Positions 9,353 through 17,092 of a stretch of DNA of 64,000 nucleotides are shown piece after piece. The stretch comes from Serinicoccus marinus DSM 15273 (GTDB lineage: Bacteria > Actinomycetota > Actinomycetes > Actinomycetales > Dermatophilaceae). The notes beneath the pieces are model-generated. The model was given only the letters and a program-made list of their open reading frames with translations, had not been told where the DNA came from and searched no databases. Where the stretch lies: contig NZ_CP043808.1 of assembly GCF_008386315.1 (NCBI RefSeq), forward strand, positions 1,426,001 through 1,490,000, read 5' to 3'. Position 1 is the stretch's first letter. Each line of letters opens with the position of its first letter. A program made the translations under genes and the position numbers.

Positions 9353-9400
9353 CCTCGCTCCCCCCGACCTCCCTCGGCCTCGACCCCCTCGCCCCCGGCC

Positions 9401-10023
9401 TCACCCGGTCCAGGGCGTCCCGAACCTCCCCTCGTGCGCCACCTCGCCACCGGGCGCCGTCCGCGACGCAGCGAGGGGGAGGGGCGGTCCGGCGCGGCAT
9501 ACCCCATCGCCACGGCACCGACGATCCGCCGGTCCGGCGGTGCCCCGAGCGCGTCGAGCGTCGCCTCCTGCCGGTCGGCCGGCACACCGAAGAACAACCC
9601 ACCGAGACCCTCGTCCACGGCGGTCAGCAGCATGAGCAGCGCGGCCATGCCGGTGTCGACGTCCCAGTAGGGCACCGGCCAGTGCTCCTCGGACCGATTG
9701 GTCAGACCCTTGTCCGGCTCGGCATACCGGTCCAGATAGGCCTGCTTGTCGGACAGGCAGACGACGAGGCAGGGGGCGCTGCTCACCCCGCGCAGCCAGG
9801 AGTCCCTGCGCTCGCGCGCCACCTCGCCGGTCGACGCCGACCAGAAGCGGCCGCGCTCCTCCTCGCGCGTGAGGACGACGAAATCCCAGCCCTGGGAGAA
9901 GCCGGCGCTCGGCGCCCGGATCGCGTGCCGCAGCGCCCGGTCGACGACCTCCCGCGGCACCGGCCGGTCGGGGTCGTAGGCCCGCACCATCCGGCGGGCG
10001 CGCACCACGTCGCGGAACTCCAT
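9401..10023 (-). pseudogene. Nitroreductase family protein, C-terminal frameshift
   Basis: An FMN-dependent oxidoreductase of the nitroreductase fold. It starts MEFRDVVRARRMVRAYDPDRPVP (ATG at 10023; a GTG 18 bases upstream is possible), and contains HAIRAPSAGFSQGWDFVVL and MAALLMLLTAVDEGLGGLFFGVP. The family C-terminus SPSLRRGRRPV should run on as EVAHEGRFGTPWTG, but these residues lie one frame over. The break is near 9437-9445, and the 623-nt span fits one missing base. Without correction the frame reads on to 9055 across the opposite-strand gene, giving an implausible basic tail. Probably a sequence error; about 207 residues if corrected. Confidence 0.8.
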
Positions 10024-10114
10024 ACCCGCGGATCCTGCCACGGGGGACCGACACCCGCGGCGGTCGCAGGCGACATCCGGGTCCCTCCAGGGGCCTCTCC
10101 GATGTCCCCGGCCC

Positions 10115-11341
10115 TCAGCCCCCCGGCGTCAGCCGCAGCAGCCGGCCGCTGCCCTCGTCCTCCAGCAACCACACCGCGCCGTCCGGCCCCTGCTCCACCG
10201 CGCGGATCCGTTGCCCGAGCTCGATGACCTCGCTGCCGCGGGACCGGCCGTCCTCGAGGTCGACCCGCACCAGCGCCTGCCCGGAGAGCGCCCCCAGCAG
10301 GGCGTCACCCTGCCACTGGGGGAAGAGGTCGCCGGTGTAGATGAGCAGGCTCCCCGGGGAGATGCTCGGGTTCCACGACTCAACCGGTGCGACGAAGCCG
10401 TCGCCCTCGGCGTGGTCCGGGATCTCCCCGCCGCCGTACTGGCTGCCGTCGGAGACCTCGGGCCAGCCGTAGTTGCCGCCCTCCTCGACGACGTTGAGCT
10501 CGTCCCCGCCCTCCGGGCCCATCTCCGAGGACCACAGCGTGCCGTCCGGCGCGAACTCCAGGCCGAGCGGGTTGCGGTGCCCCCAGCTCCAGATCTGCGC
10601 CGCGGCCCCACCCTGGTCGGCCAGCGGGTTGCCCGGGGCGGCCTGACCGTCCAGGGTGAGCCGGACCACGGTGCCCAGCGTGTTGCCCGTGTCCTGCGCC
10701 GGGTCCAGCTGCTGCCGGTCTCCGGAGGAGACGAAGAGGTGCTCGCCGTCGGGGTCGAACGCCAGCCGGTGCGAGAAGTGGCCCGACCCCTCGACCTTCG
10801 GCGTCTGCCGCCAGATGACCTCCAGGCCCTCCAGCGCGGCGCCGCCGCCGTCGCTCACGAGCCGCGCCCGGCCCACCGCCGCACCGGTGCCGCCCTCGCC
10901 CGCCTCGGCCCAGCTCAGGTAGACGACCTGGTCCTCGTCGAAGGTCGGCCCCGCCAGCACGTCGCCCAGACCGCCCTGGCCGTCGTCGACCACCTCGGGG
11001 GTGCCCGCCACCTCGACGCGCTCGCCGCTCTCGGCGTCGCGGAGGTGCAGGGTGCCGCTGCGCTCGGTGACCAGCAGGTCGTCGGTGCCCGGCAGGAAGG
11101 CCATCGCCCACGGCTCGGCGAAGGTGTCGACCTCCGCCACCGCGATGTCCGGTGACGCCGCCGCCGACGACTCCTCGGGGGCCCCCGTCCCAACCCCGTC
11201 AGCGGACCCCTCCTGCCCGGTCCCGGCGGTCTCGTCCGAGCCTGCCGGAGAGCTCGTCCCCGCGGTCGAGCAGCCGGCCAGCAGCACGCCGGCGAGGCAC
11301 AGCGCGAGGCGACGGTGGCGGCGTTGGGGGGCGGGGTGCAT
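10115..11341 (-). CDS. PQQ-dependent aldose sugar dehydrogenase-like lipoprotein
   Basis: A 408-residue lipoprotein related to soluble glucose/sorbosone dehydrogenases (GSDH family). The signal peptide ends at the lipobox LLAGC (about residue 22), followed by a Ser/Gly/Glu-rich tether. Family signatures include FLPGTDDLLVTERSG, HFSHRLAFDPDGEHLFVSSGDRQ, AQDTGNTLGTVVRL, GHRNPLGLEFAPDG, SEMGPEGGDELNVVEEGGNYGWP and SWNPSISPGSLLIYTGD. The fold is a six-bladed propeller binding PQQ and calcium in known members. The ATG at 11341 follows GGAAGGAC. PQQ supply is unclear because no pqq gene lies here. It is divergent from the GNAT-ligase gene. Confidence 0.85.
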   Translation of the reverse strand: MHPAPQRRHRRLALCLAGVLLAGCSTAGTSSPAGSDETAGTGQEGSADGVGTGAPEESSAAASPDIAVAEVDTFAEPWAMAFLPGTDDLLVTERSGTLHLRDAESGERVEVAGTPEVVDDGQGGLGDVLAGPTFDEDQVVYLSWAEAGEGGTGAAVGRARLVSDGGGAALEGLEVIWRQTPKVEGSGHFSHRLAFDPDGEHLFVSSGDRQQLDPAQDTGNTLGTVVRLTLDGQAAPGNPLADQGGAAAQIWSWGHRNPLGLEFAPDGTLWSSEMGPEGGDELNVVEEGGNYGWPEVSDGSQYGGGEIPDHAEGDGFVAPVESWNPSISPGSLLIYTGDLFPQWQGDALLGALSGQALVRVDLEDGRSRGSEVIELGQRIRAVEQGPDGAVWLLEDEGSGRLLRLTPGG

Positions 11342-11462
11342 ACCCAGGTCCTTCCGGCGGTGGTCGGCGTCCTCCCTGACCAGCCTACGGTCGCCGCACC
11401 ATGACCGGGCGGCCCTGCGAGGACCACGGAGGCCTGTCGGCCGACGATGGGATGATGAGGCC

Positions 11463-14129
11463 ATGAGCGAGGCCGACGCGCTGCCCCCCGGCTACCCCCG
11501 CGAGTGGGAGGCCGACGTCGTCCTCTCCGACGGCATGGTCGCGCACGTGCGGCCGATCCGGCCCGACGACACCGAGGCCATCCACCTCTTCCACGGCGCC
11601 CAGTCGGAGCAGTCGATCTACCTGCGGTTCTTCGCACCGATCAAGCGGCTGTCGGACAAGGACGTGCACCGCTTCACCCACGTCGACTACGTCGACCGCG
11701 TCGCGCTGGTGATGTATGTCCGTGACGACCTGGCCGGTATCGGCCGCTACGACCGGCTCCGCGAGGGCGGGAGTGTGGCCGAGGTGGCCTTCAACGTGTC
11801 CGACCAGCACCAGGGCCGGGGGATCGGCTCGGTGCTGCTGGAGCACCTGGCCGACATCGCCCGGGAGGCCGGGATCACCCGCTTCGTCGCCGACGTGCTG
11901 CCGCAGAACCGCAAGATGATCGGGGTCTTCCGCGACGCCGGCTTCGAGGTCTCGCACGAGTTCGACGACGGGGTCATCGCGGTGTCCTTCGACATCGAGC
12001 CGACCGAGGAGTCGCGGGCGGTGCGGATGTCGCGCGAGCACCGCTCGGAGGTGCGCTCGGTGCGTGCCGTGCTGCACCCGGAGTCGGTCGCCGTGGTGGG
12101 AGTCAGCCGGCGGCCCGCCACCATCGGCCGGGCCTTCTTCGACCACATCGTCGGCGGAGGCTTCACCGGCCGCGTCCATCCGGTCAACAACGCGGCCGAG
12201 CCCGGCACCCTCATCAACGGCCACCCCGCCGTCGCCTCGGTGCGCGACATCGAGGGCGGGATCGACCTCGCCGTCGTCGCGGTGGTCGCCGACGAGGTGC
12301 TCGGCATCGTCGACGAGTGCGCCGACGCCGGGGCCAAGGCGCTCGTCGTGGCCTCCGAGGGCTTCGCCGAGGCGGGCACCGAGGGCCGGGCGCTGCAGCG
12401 TCAGCTGCTGGTCCGCGCCCGCCACCACGGGATGCGGGTGCTCGGGCCGACGAGCTTCGGGCTCATCAACAACGACCCGGGGATCCGGCTCAACGCCTCC
12501 ATCGCCTCGGCCGACCAGCTGCCGCCCTTCGGGCACCTGGGGCTGTTCAGCCAGTCCGGCGGGCTGGGCATCGCGCTGCTCGCCTCGGCCCGGCGCCGCG
12601 GCCTGGGCCTGTCGACCTTCGCCTCGGCCGGCAACCGGGTCGACCTCTCGGGCAACGACCTCATGCAGTACTGGACCGACGACGACAGCACCACGGTCGT
12701 CGGGCTCTACCTCGAGTCGATGGGCAACCCGCGCAAGTTCACCCGCATCGCCCGCAAGCTCGCCATGCGCAAGCCGGTGATCGTGGTCAAGTCGGGCATC
12801 GGACAGCACGCCATCCCGCAGGGGCACCGCGTGCGGGTCACGCAGGAGCAGCCGGAGACCTTCGGCCAGATGCTGCGGCAGTCCGGCGTGATCCGGGTCG
12901 ACAACGCCCACCAGCTTTTCGACGTCGCCCAGCTCGTCCTCAACCAGCCGCTGCCGCAGGGGGAGCGGGTCGCGGTGGTCAGCAACAACGACGCCCTCGG
13001 ATCGCTGGCGGCCGACTCCGCCTCGGCGCGCGGGCTGCGGGTCACCCACGGTCCGGTCACGGTGCCCGCCGAGGCGCTGACCGAGCAGTTCCGTGAGGTC
13101 GTCGACGTCGCACTCGCCGACGACGCCGTGGACGCGCTCATCGCCTGCTTCGTCCCGCCGATCGCCGACATCGACCCCGAGGTGGTCCAGGCCGTGTCCG
13201 CCGCGGCCGAGGGCCACGAGAAGCCGTGCGTGGCGACCTTCGTCGGGATGCGCGGCGTCACCCCCGGCACGGGCGTTCCGTCCTACCCCATGCCCGAGGA
13301 CGCCGTCCGCGCGCTCACGGCCGCAGTCCGGTATGCCCAGTGGCGCCGCCGCGACCACGGCGAGCGGGTGCGCCTGGACGGAGTGACGCGGGCGACGGTC
13401 TCGGAGATCGTCGACGCCGCGCTGGCCCGGACCCCGCGCGGCACCGACCTCGAGCCCGAGGAGGTCACCGCCCTGCTCGCCGCCTACGGCATCCGGGTGT
13501 GGCCGCGCGTCCTCGTCGGCTCCGCCGACGAGGCGGTCGACGTGGCGCGTGAGCTGGGTGACGCCGTCGTGCTCAAAGCGACCTCGCCCCTGCTGCAGCA
13601 CCAGCCCGGGCAGGGGTGGGTCCGGACCGCGCTGCGCAGCCCGGAGGCCGTGCGAGAGGCATACCGTGACCTCTCGGCGCTGCTGCAGCCGCTCGGCGTC
13701 GACGGCATCGCGGTTCAGCGGATGGCACCCTCGGGGGTGAGCGTGGAGGTCAACTCGGCCGAGGACCCGCTCTTCGGGCCGGTCGTCGGCTTCGGCGTGG
13801 CCGGGCTGCCGATCGACCTGCTCGGCGACGAGGCGCTGCGCTTCCCACCGCTGACCGATGTCGACATCAGCGAGATGGTGTCCTCGATCAAGGCGGCCCC
13901 GATGCTCGACGGCTACCGCGGGGCGATGCCCGTCGACCACGCGGCCCTGCACGACCTCATCGCGCGGGTCAGCGTGCTCGCCGACGACCACCCCGAGCTG
14001 GCGCACGTCCGGCTCAACCCCGTGCTGGCGCACCAGGACGGGGTAGAGGTGCTGGGAGCCACCGTCCGGGTCGCTCCTGCCCCGACCCGCACCGACGCCG
14101 AGCGTCGGACGCTGCTCGCCGACGTCTGA
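11463..14129 (+). CDS. GNAT acetyltransferase fused to NDP-forming acyl-CoA synthetase-like domains
   Basis: An 888-residue fusion. Residues about 20-185 form a GNAT domain (VRPIRPDDTEAIHLFHGAQ, NVSDQHQGRGIGSVLLEHLADIAREAG). Residues about 200-330 form a CoA-binding Rossmann domain (HPESVAVVGVSRRPATIGRAF). A succinyl-CoA-ligase-like flavodoxin region follows (FSQSGGLGIALLA), then an ATP-grasp domain from about 660 (LEPEEVTALLAAYGIRVWPR). Family knowledge: related fusions (Pat/PatA) are protein lysine acetyltransferases acting on acyl-CoA synthetases, with the ligase half often regulatory. Here the domain order is GNAT-first, as in actinobacteria. The ATG at 11463 has no clear ribosome-binding site. 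Monocistronic; DUF5998 follows after 24 bp. Confidence 0.88.
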   Translation: MSEADALPPGYPREWEADVVLSDGMVAHVRPIRPDDTEAIHLFHGAQSEQSIYLRFFAPIKRLSDKDVHRFTHVDYVDRVALVMYVRDDLAGIGRYDRLREGGSVAEVAFNVSDQHQGRGIGSVLLEHLADIAREAGITRFVADVLPQNRKMIGVFRDAGFEVSHEFDDGVIAVSFDIEPTEESRAVRMSREHRSEVRSVRAVLHPESVAVVGVSRRPATIGRAFFDHIVGGGFTGRVHPVNNAAEPGTLINGHPAVASVRDIEGGIDLAVVAVVADEVLGIVDECADAGAKALVVASEGFAEAGTEGRALQRQLLVRARHHGMRVLGPTSFGLINNDPGIRLNASIASADQLPPFGHLGLFSQSGGLGIALLASARRRGLGLSTFASAGNRVDLSGNDLMQYWTDDDSTTVVGLYLESMGNPRKFTRIARKLAMRKPVIVVKSGIGQHAIPQGHRVRVTQEQPETFGQMLRQSGVIRVDNAHQLFDVAQLVLNQPLPQGERVAVVSNNDALGSLAADSASARGLRVTHGPVTVPAEALTEQFREVVDVALADDAVDALIACFVPPIADIDPEVVQAVSAAAEGHEKPCVATFVGMRGVTPGTGVPSYPMPEDAVRALTAAVRYAQWRRRDHGERVRLDGVTRATVSEIVDAALARTPRGTDLEPEEVTALLAAYGIRVWPRVLVGSADEAVDVARELGDAVVLKATSPLLQHQPGQGWVRTALRSPEAVREAYRDLSALLQPLGVDGIAVQRMAPSGVSVEVNSAEDPLFGPVVGFGVAGLPIDLLGDEALRFPPLTDVDISEMVSSIKAAPMLDGYRGAMPVDHAALHDLIARVSVLADDHPELAHVRLNPVLAHQDGVEVLGATVRVAPAPTRTDAERRTLLADV

Positions 14130-14153
14130 CACGACGTCTGACACGATGGGCGC

Positions 14154-14732
14154 ATGGTCCGTCGTGTGAGGTCGCCCCTGCCCGAGACGCTGGTCGCCGA
14201 TATCCAGGCCGCCGGCTACCTCCCCGCGGTGGTCCACGACGTCATCGTCACCGCCGTCGGGCGGGACTCGGTGATCTCCCACCTGGTCCACGACGAGACG
14301 ACCTTCGACGAGATGGCGGTGCGCAACCACCTCACCGTCCTGGTGCTCACCGACCGGCGGCTGGTCATCGCCCACGCCGACGACCACGAGGGGCCGGAAG
14401 GGCAGCGCATGGCGACCGCGACCAGCGAGACCGTGCCGCTGCGGTCGGTCCGCGGGGTCATGCTCACCCACACCGTGCCGGACCCGGAGCAGTACGACGG
14501 CGGCCTCGCCGGGCGGGGTGTCACGCTGACCCTGGGCTGGGGCGCGGTCTCCCGGGTCGACCTGCTGCCGGCGGTGTGCGAGGACCCGCAGTGCGAGGGC
14601 GACCACGGTTACGAGGGCACCGTCTCCAGCGACGACATCTCGCTGCGGGTAGCGGCGGAGACGCACGGGGAGCAGCGCCTGGAGCAGACGCTGCTCTTCG
14701 CCAGCGAGCTGTCGGCCCGACTGGGCCAGTGA
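14154..14732 (+). CDS. DUF5998 family protein
   Basis: A 192-residue actinobacterial protein of unknown function (DUF5998 by memory of sequence and context). Notable segments are IQAAGYLPAVVHDVIVTAVGRD, VLTDRRLVIAHADDH, a mid-region TVPLRSVRGVMLTHTV, and CEDPQCEGDHGYEG, a Cys/His cluster of uncertain meaning. Its stop overlaps the GTG start of the AlkP-superfamily gene, an arrangement found widely in actinobacteria, so the two probably act together. A PH-like beta-sandwich role is possible but not shown. Confidence 0.75.
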   Translation: MVRRVRSPLPETLVADIQAAGYLPAVVHDVIVTAVGRDSVISHLVHDETTFDEMAVRNHLTVLVLTDRRLVIAHADDHEGPEGQRMATATSETVPLRSVRGVMLTHTVPDPEQYDGGLAGRGVTLTLGWGAVSRVDLLPAVCEDPQCEGDHGYEGTVSSDDISLRVAAETHGEQRLEQTLLFASELSARLGQ

Positions 14733-15970
14733 GCCCGGCAGGCGCCGCCCGTCCGTCGGTGAGCGGCGGGACCGGCGCGGACTCCCCGGCTCGCCCCGCC
14801 ACGGGTGACGTGGTCGCGGCCGCGCGGGAGGCATACCAGCCCCCGGCGCCGGGTTCCGGCCTGGCCTCCGTGCTGCCCGGTGCGCTCCGGGCGCTGGGCG
14901 TGGAGGACCTGCCCGAGGGGGTGGCTGCTCCCGTGTGGTCGGTGGGCCCGACCCGGCGGGTCGTCGTGGTGCTCGCGGACGGCCTGGGAGCGCAGCAGCT
15001 CGCGCGTCACAGCGGCCACGCGCGCACGCTGCGTGACCTCGCGACCCCGGAAGGCGCCGAGGGCTTCGGCTGCGGCTTCCCGTCGACCACGGCGACGAGC
15101 CTGACCAGCCTGGGCACCGGGCTGCCGCCGGGCGGTCACGGGATCGTCGGGTGGCAGACGAGCTACCGGGGGCGGCTCTTCAGCCACCTGGCGTGGAAAG
15201 ACGGCCCTGACCCGCACACCTACCAGCCGGTGCCGACGCTGCTGCAGCACGCGGCACGGCGCGACGTGTCGATGACCACCGTCTCGCAGCAGGCCTTCTC
15301 CGGCTCCGGGCTGACCCGGGCCTCGCTGCGCGGCGGCGGCTACGTCGGCGCCGGCACCCACGACGAGCGCACCAGCGGCGTGCTGCAGTCGCTGATGCAG
15401 GCCGGACGGCGCGGTCGGGCGCTGGTGTATGCCTACTGGGACGAGATCGACAAGGCCGGCCACGTGTACGGCCCGGACTCGCTGGAGTGGGGGGAGGCGG
15501 TCGAGGTCTTCGACACGTGGGTCGCCAGGCTGCTCGCGCGCCTTCCGGCGGAGACGACGCTGCTCGTCACCGCCGACCACGGGATGATCGAGGCGCCGTT
15601 CGACCAGCGCCGCGACCTGGCGCTCGAGCCGGTGCTGGACGAGGGCGTCGAGCTGCTCGCGGGCGAGCCACGGGCGCCGCAGGCCTGGTGCCGCCCCGGT
15701 GCGGTGGACGACGTCGTCGCCACCTGGCGCGAGGAGCTGGGCGAGGAGGCGATCGTGCTCACCCGCGAGGAGGCGGTCGAGGCGGGGTGGTTCGGTGCGG
15801 TCCGCGAGGGCTACGACTCGCGCATCGGCGAGGTCGTCGTCGCCATGCTCGGCCAGGCCACCGTGCTCGACTCGCGCCTGCTGCGACCCGAGGTGCTGCG
15901 GCTGCGCGGCCACCACGGCTCGATCACCGAGGCCGAGACGGCCGTCCCGCTGCTGGTCGCCACGACCTGA
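14729..15970 (+). CDS. Alkaline phosphatase superfamily (nucleotide pyrophosphatase-like) protein
   Basis: A 413-residue metal-dependent phosphodiesterase/phosphatase. After a Gly/Pro-rich N-terminus the catalytic core begins at RVVVVLADGLGAQQL (first metal aspartate), then FPSTTATSLTSLGTGLPPGGHGIVGW containing the nucleophile threonine, a YWDEIDKAGHVYGPDS segment (Asp and His ligands) and LLVTADHGMIE (Asp-His). RGHHGSITEAE supplies the last histidine. The GTG at 14729 overlaps the previous stop. The NPP-like pattern suggests phosphodiester or pyrophosphate hydrolysis; the substrate is unknown. No signal peptide is evident, so a cytoplasmic location is likely. Confidence 0.85.
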   Translation: MSPAGAARPSVSGGTGADSPARPATGDVVAAAREAYQPPAPGSGLASVLPGALRALGVEDLPEGVAAPVWSVGPTRRVVVVLADGLGAQQLARHSGHARTLRDLATPEGAEGFGCGFPSTTATSLTSLGTGLPPGGHGIVGWQTSYRGRLFSHLAWKDGPDPHTYQPVPTLLQHAARRDVSMTTVSQQAFSGSGLTRASLRGGGYVGAGTHDERTSGVLQSLMQAGRRGRALVYAYWDEIDKAGHVYGPDSLEWGEAVEVFDTWVARLLARLPAETTLLVTADHGMIEAPFDQRRDLALEPVLDEGVELLAGEPRAPQAWCRPGAVDDVVATWREELGEEAIVLTREEAVEAGWFGAVREGYDSRIGEVVVAMLGQATVLDSRLLRPEVLRLRGHHGSITEAETAVPLLVATT

Positions 15971-15980
15971 GTCACGTCCC

Positions 15981-16065
15981 ACCGAGCGTCGCGAATGGTT
16001 GGCTACGACCCCACCGGGCGTCGCGAATGGTTGCCACAGCCCCGACCGGGCGTCGTGAATGGTTG
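15981..16065 (+). repeat. Family A tandem repeat, three 32-bp units
   Basis: Three units beginning ACCGGGCGTCGCGAATGG (first unit ACCGAG..., third unit ...TCGTGAATGG) start at 15981, 16013 and 16045, an exact 32-bp period. The 21-base core continues to GGTTG and the following 11 bases vary. It fills most of the gap between the AlkP-superfamily gene and tdk. Related units occur at 55111-55162 and, inverted, at 55422-55468. Confidence 0.9.
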
Positions 16066-16112
16066 GCCGACGGCATACCGGCAACCCGTCCCGGCGCTCG
16101 GTGGGTGGTCCG

Positions 16113-16124
16113 TAGACTGCCGGG
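16113..16124 (+). promoter_or_regulatory. tdk: Leaderless-type promoter of tdk
   Basis: TAGACT (16113-16118) fits TANNNT and ends 6 bases before the GTG start of tdk. No ribosome-binding site lies in between, so the transcript probably begins at the start codon. Confidence 0.5.
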
Positions 16125-16850
16125 GTGGCCGAGCTCGTCTTCTTCACCGGAACGATGGACTGCGGCAAGTCGACCCTCGCGCTGCAGATGGACCACACCC
16201 ATCACCAGCGCGGCCGTCGCGGGCTGCTCTTCACCCAGCATGACCGCTCCGGGGCCGCGGTCCTCTCCTCCCGGCTGGGGCTGACCAAGGACGCGCTCGA
16301 GGTCGGCGACGACCTCGACTTCTGGGAGCTGGTCGTGGAGCAGCGCACCAACGGTCGCGCCATCGACTACGTCATCTGCGACGAGGCGCAGTTCTACCGT
16401 CCCGAGCAGGTGGAGCAGCTCGCCCGGCTGGTCGACGAGATGGGCATCGACGTGTATGCCTTCGGCATCACCGCCGACTTCCGCACCGAGCTCTTCCCCG
16501 GGTCGCGTCGTCTCATCGAGCTCGCGGACCGCACCGAGCAGCTGCAGGTCCGGGCGCTGTGCTGGTGCGGCAAACCCGCCACGGTCAACGCCCGCGTCGT
16601 CGACGGCACCATGGTCATCGAGGGCGAGCAGGTCGTCGTGGGGGACGTCGGCGGAGCGGAGGACGAGGGGGAGGAGGCGGCCGGGAGCAGCGACCATGCG
16701 CCGGTGGTGGAGTACGAGGTGCTCTGCCGGCGGCACTACATGCGCCGCATGAACTCGGCTGCCGCCCGTTCGGCCTCGACCTCCCCGGAGCTGCTGCCCT
16801 TCGACCTCGACCTCTGCCCGTTGCCCGCAGCTGCCGAACCCCTGCGCTGA
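16125..16850 (+). CDS. tdk: Thymidine kinase
   Basis: A 241-residue type II thymidine kinase that phosphorylates deoxythymidine to dTMP with ATP (pyrimidine salvage). It has the P-loop FFTGTMDCGKSTLA at residues 6-19, the Walker-B-like DEAQFY near residue 87, a lasso region with zinc-type cysteines CWCGK, and a final CRRHY. An acidic insert (GGAEDEGEEAAGSSDHAP) between the two metal-ligand segments is longer than usual. GTG start at 16125. The stop codon overlaps the first unit of the family B repeat, and the gene is bracketed by family A upstream and family B downstream. Confidence 0.92.
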   Translation: MAELVFFTGTMDCGKSTLALQMDHTHHQRGRRGLLFTQHDRSGAAVLSSRLGLTKDALEVGDDLDFWELVVEQRTNGRAIDYVICDEAQFYRPEQVEQLARLVDEMGIDVYAFGITADFRTELFPGSRRLIELADRTEQLQVRALCWCGKPATVNARVVDGTMVIEGEQVVVGDVGGAEDEGEEAAGSSDHAPVVEYEVLCRRHYMRRMNSAAARSASTSPELLPFDLDLCPLPAAAEPLR

Positions 16851-17081
16851 CCGTGGAAGTCGGGCCGGGGCAAGATTTCGCCGGTCGGTGGGGTGATGGG
16901 GGGCCGGAAGTGACCGTGAAAGGCGCGCCGGGGCAAGATTTCGCCGGTCGGTGGTGATGCGGAGCCCGCGGGCGACCGTCGAAAGTCGCGCCGCGGCAGG
17001 ATTTCGCCGGTCGGTGGGGTGATGGGTACCCCTGGTGACCGTGGAAGTCGCGCCGGGGTAGGACTTCGCCGGTCGGTGGTA
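16849..17081 (+). repeat. Family B palindromic tandem repeat, four units
   Basis: Four related units start at 16849, 16912, 16973 and 17037 (periods 63, 61 and 64). Each opens with GACCGT, then GAA(A)GTC-like bases, a GCGCCGGGGCA-type centre, GATTTC or GACTTC, and closes with GCCGGTCGGTGG. In the last unit the arms GACCG..GAAGTC and GACTTC..CGGTC pair as an imperfect hairpin with a 12-base loop. Arm changes in other units partly keep pairing. A single inverted relative lies at 37487-37532. The units fill the gap between tdk and sepH, which are convergent. Confidence 0.9.
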
Positions 17082-17092
17082 TGCCCGGGGGG

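Noticed and set aside
9055..9400. C-terminal extension of the nitroreductase over the small membrane-protein gene
   Set aside because: The extension exists only because of the frameshift near 9440; the family C-terminus ends at 9401 in the corrected frame.
11385..14834. A minus-strand open frame of about 1149 codons opposite the GNAT-ligase gene
   Set aside because: Composition is His/Asp/Gly/Arg-biased with no domain; it mirrors the codon pattern of the plus-strand gene.
15981..16065. Possible tRNA or small structured RNA in the repeat-filled gap
   Set aside because: No T-loop GTTCRANYC or acceptor pairing; the pattern is explained by the 32-bp repeat.
16849..17081. Possible CRISPR array (regular repeats)
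   Set aside because: The repeat itself spans most of each period and is palindromic; there are no spacer-like unique segments of constant length and no cas genes.
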